Source: Acidimicrobiales bacterium (GTDB lineage Bacteria > Actinomycetota > Acidimicrobiia > Acidimicrobiales > MedAcidi-G1). From it: a stretch of 64,000 nt of DNA. The position numbers and the translations under genes are program-made. Positions 59,690-64,000 of the stretch are shown here, one piece after another. The DNA lies in assembly GCA_022452035.1 (NCBI GenBank), contig JAKURV010000008.1:1-64000 (forward strand). Reading direction: 5' to 3'. How positions within the stretch are numbered: position 1 is the first letter of the stretch; each line of letters starts with the position of its first letter. The notes beneath the pieces are model-generated. The model was not told the origin of the DNA. It was given only the letters and a program-made list of their open reading frames with translations, and did no database searches.

Positions 59690-60028
59690 TCAGCCGGTCT
59701 CGGCCAGAGCCGCAGCAGCCCTGCGGGCGGCCACCTGGCGGCGCCCGATGATCGGGGTGGTTGGGGCAAAGCCGGCCGTGGCCCGCTCGGCCTCTGACTC
59801 TCCACCCCAAAATCCCAGCTCCCGGTGGTCACGGGCGTGCTGTCGACAGGTGTCCATGGCCGGACAGGCCGCGCAAAGTTCGGAGGCCCGTGCCTCGCGT
59901 CGGACCCGGGCCTCGGGACGCTCAGCGAACGGGGCGAAGAACAGGTCGCTTTTGCCTGCGCACAGGACGCCGTCCACCCAGCCCATGGTTTGCGGGTCGA
60001 CGTACAGGTTCGTCGCTGCGTCCGACAT
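59690..60028 (-). CDS. WhiB-family Fe-S transcriptional regulator
   Basis: A 112-aa Wbl protein. Four cysteines C23, C52, C55 and C61 (Cx28Cx2Cx5C) bind a 4Fe-4S cluster, the turn GFWGGESEAER is the family's G[VI]WGG motif, and the basic C-terminus GRRQVAARRAAAAL is the DNA-binding part. Wbl proteins respond to redox or NO and act with the principal sigma factor. ATG at 60028 is preferred over an upstream start because MSDAATN leads straight into the fold and GGAAGGGG lies before it. The family is restricted to Actinobacteria, supporting the taxonomic call. Confidence 0.93.
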   Translation of the reverse strand: MSDAATNLYVDPQTMGWVDGVLCAGKSDLFFAPFAERPEARVRREARASELCAACPAMDTCRQHARDHRELGFWGGESEAERATAGFAPTTPIIGRRQVAARRAAAALAETG

Positions 60029-60194
60029 GGTTTGTGCCCCTTCCGGTCTCCGGGGAGGAACCGATCGGATGGGGCGAGTTGCCCCTCCTGATCCCACTCC
60101 GTTATGCCGTCACCTACTCCGTAGGGTCAGATAGTAGAAACGGTCTCCTCCGCGCTCCAGAGACTCGCAATGATTGTTAGAGAACCTATCTATC

Positions 60195-60223
60195 GTTATT
60201 AGTGATGTCACAGCCTATGTCAG
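60195..60223 (-). promoter_or_regulatory. Possible whiB promoter in the 295-bp upstream region
   Basis: On the minus strand CTGACA and AATAAC are 17 bp apart in the most A/T-rich stretch of this part of the window. It would leave a 5' UTR of about 160 nt before whiB, which is not unusual for wbl genes. The remainder of 60029-60323 shows no gene that I can support. Confidence 0.3.
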
Positions 60224-60323
60224 ATACCTCCTTACGATGACTACCGGGTAATAACAACGGCGGTGTTTCCGCCCGCTCCGACAAGACCACGCGACGGCCG
60301 CTCGTTGCTGCCAAAGTGTCGCC

Positions 60324-61340
60324 GTGCCCGATCCCGCCCCCGTCCACGAGGACCATGACCCCGGTCCCTACTTCGACGATCTAGCCGTCGGCCAGACCTT
60401 GGACCCCGCACCGGCCGTCACCATCGGCTCCGGCGAGGCCGCCATCTACCAGGCCATCTGTGGCGACCCGCTGGCCACCGCGGTCAACCGGCCTCTGGCC
60501 GAGGCGGTGACCGGCCAGCCCGGCTCCTTGGTCAATCCAGCTCTCGTCCTCCATGTGTCGATCGGACAGAGCACGGTCGCCACCCGGCAGGTCTTTGCCA
60601 ACCTCTTTTACCGCGGCGTGGTCCTGCACCAGCCGGTCCGCCACGGCGAGACCCTCCGGACGACCGTCGCGGTTCGGGGCCTCCTCGAGCTGTCACGCCG
60701 CGACGACCGCCCAGCCCGGGGTCTCGCCCTCCTTGGAATCCACACGGTCCGGGTGGACGACGACGCCACGGTGGCCGACTACGAACGGTGCGCCATGCTC
60801 CGGTTCCGGAATCCCGATGCCGCTACCGGCCACCACGACGATCTGGGAGACGTGGAGGCCGAAATCGACCTGGCGGCCTGGGCCGATCGGGTCCCCGTCG
60901 GCTGGGACGCCAGCCCCCTCGCCGGTGCCTCCGTGCCGGGTTGGAACGTCGGGGCCCGACGAACCGACGGCCTACGCGACACGGTCACCGACGCCATCGC
61001 CCTGGCCCGTCTCACCCTCAACCAGGCACCAGTACATCGCGACCCGGTGCTCGGCCCGGAGGGCCGACGCCTCGTCTACGGCGGCCACACCATCGGCCTG
61101 GCCCAGGCCTCACTGACCCGCATGTTCCCCGATACGGCCACCGTGCTCGGTTGGCAGGCTTGTGACCACCTCGCGCCGGTTTTTGAGAAAGACGTCCTGG
61201 GCTGCCACCACACATTGCTCGACGAGCAACCGGCAGCGGGGGGACGGCTCCGAGCCATCCGGGTCGAGGTCGACGCCCAGGGGGGCGACGACCCTCCCCG
61301 GCCCGTCCTTGACTGGCGGGTGGTGACCTGGGGCGCCTGA
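60324..61340 (+). CDS. MaoC-like double-hotdog acyl dehydratase
   Basis: A 338-aa protein with two hotdog repeats. The first (about 15-165) has YFDDLAVGQTLDPAPAVTIGSGEAAIYQAICGDP, a degenerate hydratase motif. The second (about 205-335) has LTLNQAPVHRDP and VYGGHTIGLAQASL, with N, H and D spaced as in hydratase 2. The catalytic half is therefore C-terminal. It probably hydrates an enoyl-CoA. GTG start. It converges with the CaiB gene at 61360, with 19 bp between the stops. Confidence 0.83.
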   Translation: MPDPAPVHEDHDPGPYFDDLAVGQTLDPAPAVTIGSGEAAIYQAICGDPLATAVNRPLAEAVTGQPGSLVNPALVLHVSIGQSTVATRQVFANLFYRGVVLHQPVRHGETLRTTVAVRGLLELSRRDDRPARGLALLGIHTVRVDDDATVADYERCAMLRFRNPDAATGHHDDLGDVEAEIDLAAWADRVPVGWDASPLAGASVPGWNVGARRTDGLRDTVTDAIALARLTLNQAPVHRDPVLGPEGRRLVYGGHTIGLAQASLTRMFPDTATVLGWQACDHLAPVFEKDVLGCHHTLLDEQPAAGGRLRAIRVEVDAQGGDDPPRPVLDWRVVTWGA

Positions 61341-61359
61341 CCCCACCCACCCCGACCGG

Positions 61360-62574
61360 TCAGCCAGCGACGGCGACCGCCCCTCGGTCGACCAGGCGTG
61401 CCACCTCTGCCGCCGATAGGCCAAGTTCAAGAGTCAGGATCTCCTCGGTGTGCTGCCCCAGGACCGGGGCCACGGCTGCTCCCCGGTCCACGGTGTCCTG
61501 CCCGCCGAAGGCCAGAGGAGAGCCCGGCACCAGGTGGGTGCCCACACGCGGCTGGTCCAACTCAGCGAACAGCGGGTTGGCCGTCGAGCACCGCGGGTCC
61601 TCAGCCAGCATCTGGGTGACCGTGCGGTAAGGCCCCCAGCAGACGCCGTGGGCATCCAGGGCGATGGACGCCTCATTCAGGGTCCGAGCAACGAACCACG
61701 GTGCCAGGACTTCGCACAGGCGGTCGGTGGCTCGGAATCGGGCCCCCTCGTCGGCGAAGTCCACGCCCAACTCGGCGGCTAGGTCGGCTACCGCCTCCGT
61801 GGTCCCGGTCGCCTCCTGCAGAGCCGTCCACTGCCGGGCCGTGATGGCCACCGCCATGATCCGGCGACCGTCAACGGTGGCGAAGTCCCGGCCGAACGCC
61901 CCGTAGATGGCGTTGCCCACCCCCTCCCGCTCCCGGCCGTTGACCTGAACTTCGGCCAAGTTGCCTAGTGACCCCACGGCCGCCATGGCCACGTCGGACA
62001 GGGCGATGGTCACGAGTTGGCCCTCGCCGGTTCGCATACGGTGCCGGTCGGCAGACACCAGGCCGAGGGCCGCCATCTGGCCGCACACCAGGTCCCAGGC
62101 CGGAACCACGTTGTTGACCGGACGGGGGTCGTCCGGGTGACCGGTTAGGTCCGGATAGCCAACGGCGCAGTTGACGGTGTAGTCCAACGCCGTCGTCCCG
62201 TCGTGCGATCCGGTGATGGCCACCATCACCAGGTCCTCCCGGCGGACCCGTAACTCCTCGTAGGCCATCCAGCCCCGGGCCGGGAAGTTGGTCAGGAAGT
62301 TGCCTGCCCGGGCGACTAGCTCTGCCAGCAGGTCGTTGACCTCCGGGTCGCGCAGGTCCACGGCCAACGAGCGCTTGCCGCGGTTCAGGCCGTTCCAGTA
62401 CAGGCTCACGCCGTCGGCGGTCAGGGGCCAGCGGCCGTGGTCGATCCCGCCCCCCACCTGGTCAAAGCGAATGACGTCGGCTCCCAACTGGGCAAGGGCC
62501 ATCCCCCCAGTGGGGGCAGCCACGAACGCCGTACCCTCCACCACCGACAGCCCAGCCAGTGGGGCGGTCACCAT
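61360..62574 (-). CDS. CaiB/BaiF family (class III) CoA-transferase
   Basis: A 404-aa class III CoA-transferase. PLAGLSVVEGTAFVAAPTGGMALAQLGADVIRFD is the N-terminal fold (residues about 5-37); NRGKRSLAVDLRDPEV and FLTNFPARGWM follow; the catalytic aspartate is in VTIALSDVAMAAVG. The glycine loop is FGRDFATVDGRR. It starts 22 bp after the peroxiredoxin stop, so the two are probably cotranscribed. The substrate is unknown. It is distinct from the CaiB protein at 52482. Confidence 0.92.
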   Translation of the reverse strand: MVTAPLAGLSVVEGTAFVAAPTGGMALAQLGADVIRFDQVGGGIDHGRWPLTADGVSLYWNGLNRGKRSLAVDLRDPEVNDLLAELVARAGNFLTNFPARGWMAYEELRVRREDLVMVAITGSHDGTTALDYTVNCAVGYPDLTGHPDDPRPVNNVVPAWDLVCGQMAALGLVSADRHRMRTGEGQLVTIALSDVAMAAVGSLGNLAEVQVNGREREGVGNAIYGAFGRDFATVDGRRIMAVAITARQWTALQEATGTTEAVADLAAELGVDFADEGARFRATDRLCEVLAPWFVARTLNEASIALDAHGVCWGPYRTVTQMLAEDPRCSTANPLFAELDQPRVGTHLVPGSPLAFGGQDTVDRGAAVAPVLGQHTEEILTLELGLSAAEVARLVDRGAVAVAG

Positions 62575-62596
62575 TGCCTCCGCCTGACCAGAAGAC

Positions 62597-63049
62597 TCAG
62601 GACAGGGCTCGGATGTCGTCCAGGACGACGCCGGCGTGGGCCTCCAGGTCCTCGCCGCGCAGGTCGTAGGTTCGGACGATGGTGCCCTCCGGGTCGATCA
62701 GGTAGGTGGTCCGCCGGGCAAACCCGGTATCCGACGGGTCGGCGTCGTACGCCATGCCCATGGTCCGGTCAGTGTCGGCCAGCAGGCGGTATGGAAACCC
62801 CTGGTCGTCGGCAAAGTGCTTCTGCGCCTCGACGGTGTCGAAGCTGACACCCAGCACCACGGCACCAGCCTCCTCGAACTCCGGGGTTCGGTCACGGAAC
62901 CCCCCGCCCTGAACCGTTCAACCGGGGGTGGACGCCATCGGGTACCACCACATGGCCACCCAGTGGCCCCGCAGGGACTCCAAGGTGACCACTGTGCCGT
63001 CCTGGTCGGGCACTGCGAAGTCCGGAGCCGGTGTTCCCGCTTCCAACAT
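62597..63049 (-). CDS. Peroxiredoxin (BCP/PrxQ-like) with predicted selenocysteine (UGA at 62918-62920)
   Basis: Reading UGA as selenocysteine gives 150 aa, the normal BCP/PrxQ length. The N-terminal half is LEAGTPAPDFAVPDQDG, LRGHWVAMWWYPMASTPG; then U44, then TVQGGGFRDRTPEFEEAGAV, VLGVSFDTVEAQKHFADD and TYLIDPEGTIVRTY. U44 sits exactly at the peroxidatic cysteine of the TPGCT motif. The resolving cysteine five residues on is glycine here, so reduction would need an external thiol. A hairpin 14 bases after the UGA fits a bacterial SECIS. Both halves are in the same frame and both are required for the fold. ATG at 63049 is preferred; an ATG 19 codons earlier is possible. Confidence 0.87.
62883..62903 (-). 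promoter_or_regulatory. SECIS-like hairpin for the peroxiredoxin selenoprotein
   Basis: On the minus strand GGGGTTC and GAACCCC form seven perfect pairs with the loop CGTGACC. The loop begins 21 nt after the UGA, inside the 16-37 nt range, and the second loop base is G, satisfying the described bacterial SECIS rule (a G among the first two loop bases). Confidence 0.65.
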
Positions 63050-63150
63050 GTCCGTGCCCCGATTCGATCGTCCGTCGGAGCGGAACCTAGTCCTGGTCCG
63101 GCTCACACCGGTGACCGAGGCAGCCGACCGACGCGACGCTCGTCAGGTGG

Positions 63151-64000
63151 TCAGGCCAGCCAGGAGATGGCTTGCACCTCGCTGTAGGCCTCTAGGCCGG
63201 CGATCCCGCGGTCCCGTCCGATCCCCGACTCCTTAAATCCGCCGAACGGGGCGTTGGGATGGGGCACCACGCTGTTCAGGGCTACGTTGCCGGACTCCAG
63301 GCGGCGGGCGATCCGGTAGGCCCGGGCCATGTCGCCGGCGTACACGTAGCTGTACAACCCGTACGCCGAGTCGTTGGCCATGGCAACGGCCTCGTCGTCA
63401 CCGTCGTGTGACAGCACCACAACAACCGGCCCGAAGGCCTCCTCACGGACAGCGTGCATGTCCGGCGTGCAGTCGGCCAGCAGCGTGGGGGCCACGAAGT
63501 AACCAGGCAGGTCTGGGCGTTCCCCACCACACACCAGGGTGGCCCCCGCTTCGACCCCTCCCCGGACGAAGGCCTCCACGTTGTCGCGCTGCTGCTCGCT
63601 GACCAGTGGCCCCACCAGGGTGTCGCGCTCAATCGCGTCGCCCACCTTGAGCATGCCAGCCACGTTGGCCAGCGTGGAGACCAGCTCGTCGTAGAGACTG
63701 CGATGGCAGATGACCCGGGTCGGGGCCGTGCAGATCTGGCCGCTATGGAATCCCCACACGCTGGCGATGGCGCCGACTGCCTTCCCGACGTCGGCGTCCT
63801 CCGTCATGACCAGGGCACCCTTTCCCCCCAGTTCCATCAGCACCCGGGTCATGGACGCCGCCCCGTCGGCCATGATCCGCTTTCCCACGGCCGAGGACCC
63901 GGTGAAGCTGACCATATTGACGTCAGGAGAGGACACCAGGGCTGCTGAGGCGTCGACCCCCGAGGAGGTCAAGACGTTGACCACGCCGGGTGGGAACCCG
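63151..64000 (-). CDS. Aldehyde dehydrogenase, C-terminal part (runs off the window)
   Basis: The frame is open to the right edge (GFPPGVVNVLT just inside it), so the N-terminal NAD-binding portion lies outside. Present are VSFTGSSAVGKRIM, the catalytic glutamate in LMELGGKGALV, the nucleophilic cysteine in HSGQICTAPTRV, EEAFGPVVVV and the terminal PFGGFKESGIGRDRG. It is a typical NAD(P)-dependent aldehyde dehydrogenase of the class oxidising aldehydes to acids. It lies 101 bp upstream of the peroxiredoxin gene on the same strand. Confidence 0.92.
   Translation of the reverse strand, partial: GFPPGVVNVLTSSGVDASAALVSSPDVNMVSFTGSSAVGKRIMADGAASMTRVLMELGGKGALVMTEDADVGKAVGAIASVWGFHSGQICTAPTRVICHRSLYDELVSTLANVAGMLKVGDAIERDTLVGPLVSEQQRDNVEAFVRGGVEAGATLVCGGERPDLPGYFVAPTLLADCTPDMHAVREEAFGPVVVVLSHDGDDEAVAMANDSAYGLYSYVYAGDMARAYRIARRLESGNVALNSVVPHPNAPFGGFKESGIGRDRGIAGLEAYSEVQAISWLA

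Noticed and set aside
62597-62860. Separate small peroxiredoxin fragment beginning at a GTG
   Set aside because: It lacks the catalytic half. The in-frame upstream part supplies the N-terminus, and together they make a full-length peroxiredoxin with Sec.
1-64000. tRNA, rRNA, CRISPR arrays, insertion sequences, phage genes
   Set aside because: Looked for in the intergenic gaps and gene products; nothing supportable was seen. No transposase, integrase or regularly spaced repeats were found, so the low-GC block has no visible mobility gene in this window.

Overview
The window looks like a chromosome segment of a high-GC actinobacterium, most likely an Acidimicrobiia-like lineage. It has a WhiB regulator, an F420-type LLM oxidoreductase, many GTG starts, ATGA/GTGA coupled gene starts and mycobacterial-style steroid catabolism genes. 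The class-level placement is inference from gene content. No rRNA, tRNA, CRISPR array or insertion sequence was recognised.

Layout. (1) 1-14.2 kb is a lower-GC block (53-57% in hand-counted lines, against about 67-70% further on). It carries catabolic genes: two SDRs, a molybdopterin oxidoreductase, an LLM oxidoreductase / P450 / VOC / APH-kinase / sulfatase operon, a PNPOx-like flavoprotein, and a DUF35 / thiolase / SnoaL / acyl-CoA synthetase operon. Related operator-like sequences lie in all four of its promoter regions. (2) 14.2-19.5 kb holds a membrane protein, an M24 peptidase, a LipB-LipA fusion and a dihydrolipoamide dehydrogenase; lipBA and lpd are each preceded by a tiny overlapping ORF in duplicated DNA. 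(3) 19.5-29.6 kb holds a TlpA/DsbE-like lipoprotein with an in-frame UGA that is probably selenocysteine, then leuCD, a beta-propeller lipoprotein, leuA with a leucine-rich leader peptide and attenuator, an S9 peptidase and an aminotransferase. (4) 30-38.2 kb is a minus-strand operon starting with ipdA-ipdB-ipdC and two acyl-CoA dehydrogenases (breakdown of steroid rings C and D), running on into a thioesterase, an LMW phosphatase and AzlCD. (5) 38.3-44.3 kb holds an SDR, a SET-domain protein, siroheme synthesis genes with a sulfite/nitrite reductase, and an MBL-fold hydrolase. (6) 44.3-53.7 kb holds ipdF, more SDRs, a CYP125/142-like P450, SnoaL proteins and a CaiB CoA-transferase. (7) 53.7-64 kb holds a Nudix hydrolase, a CtpE-like ATPase, glutamate dehydrogenase, an SDR pair, whiB, a MaoC-like protein, a second CaiB, a peroxiredoxin with UGA at the peroxidatic cysteine, and a truncated aldehyde dehydrogenase.

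How it fits together. Most of the window serves catabolism of CoA-activated steroid or terpenoid-like compounds. P450s and SDRs oxidise, acyl-CoA synthetase and CaiB activate, and acyl-CoA dehydrogenases, thiolase and IpdABC/F shorten or open the skeleton. A TGACGG-type palindrome is shared by the promoters of the two ipd arms, so they may form one regulon. The clearest less-expected results are two independent selenoprotein genes, each with a SECIS-like hairpin at the right distance from its UGA, and the operator family covering the first 14 kb.
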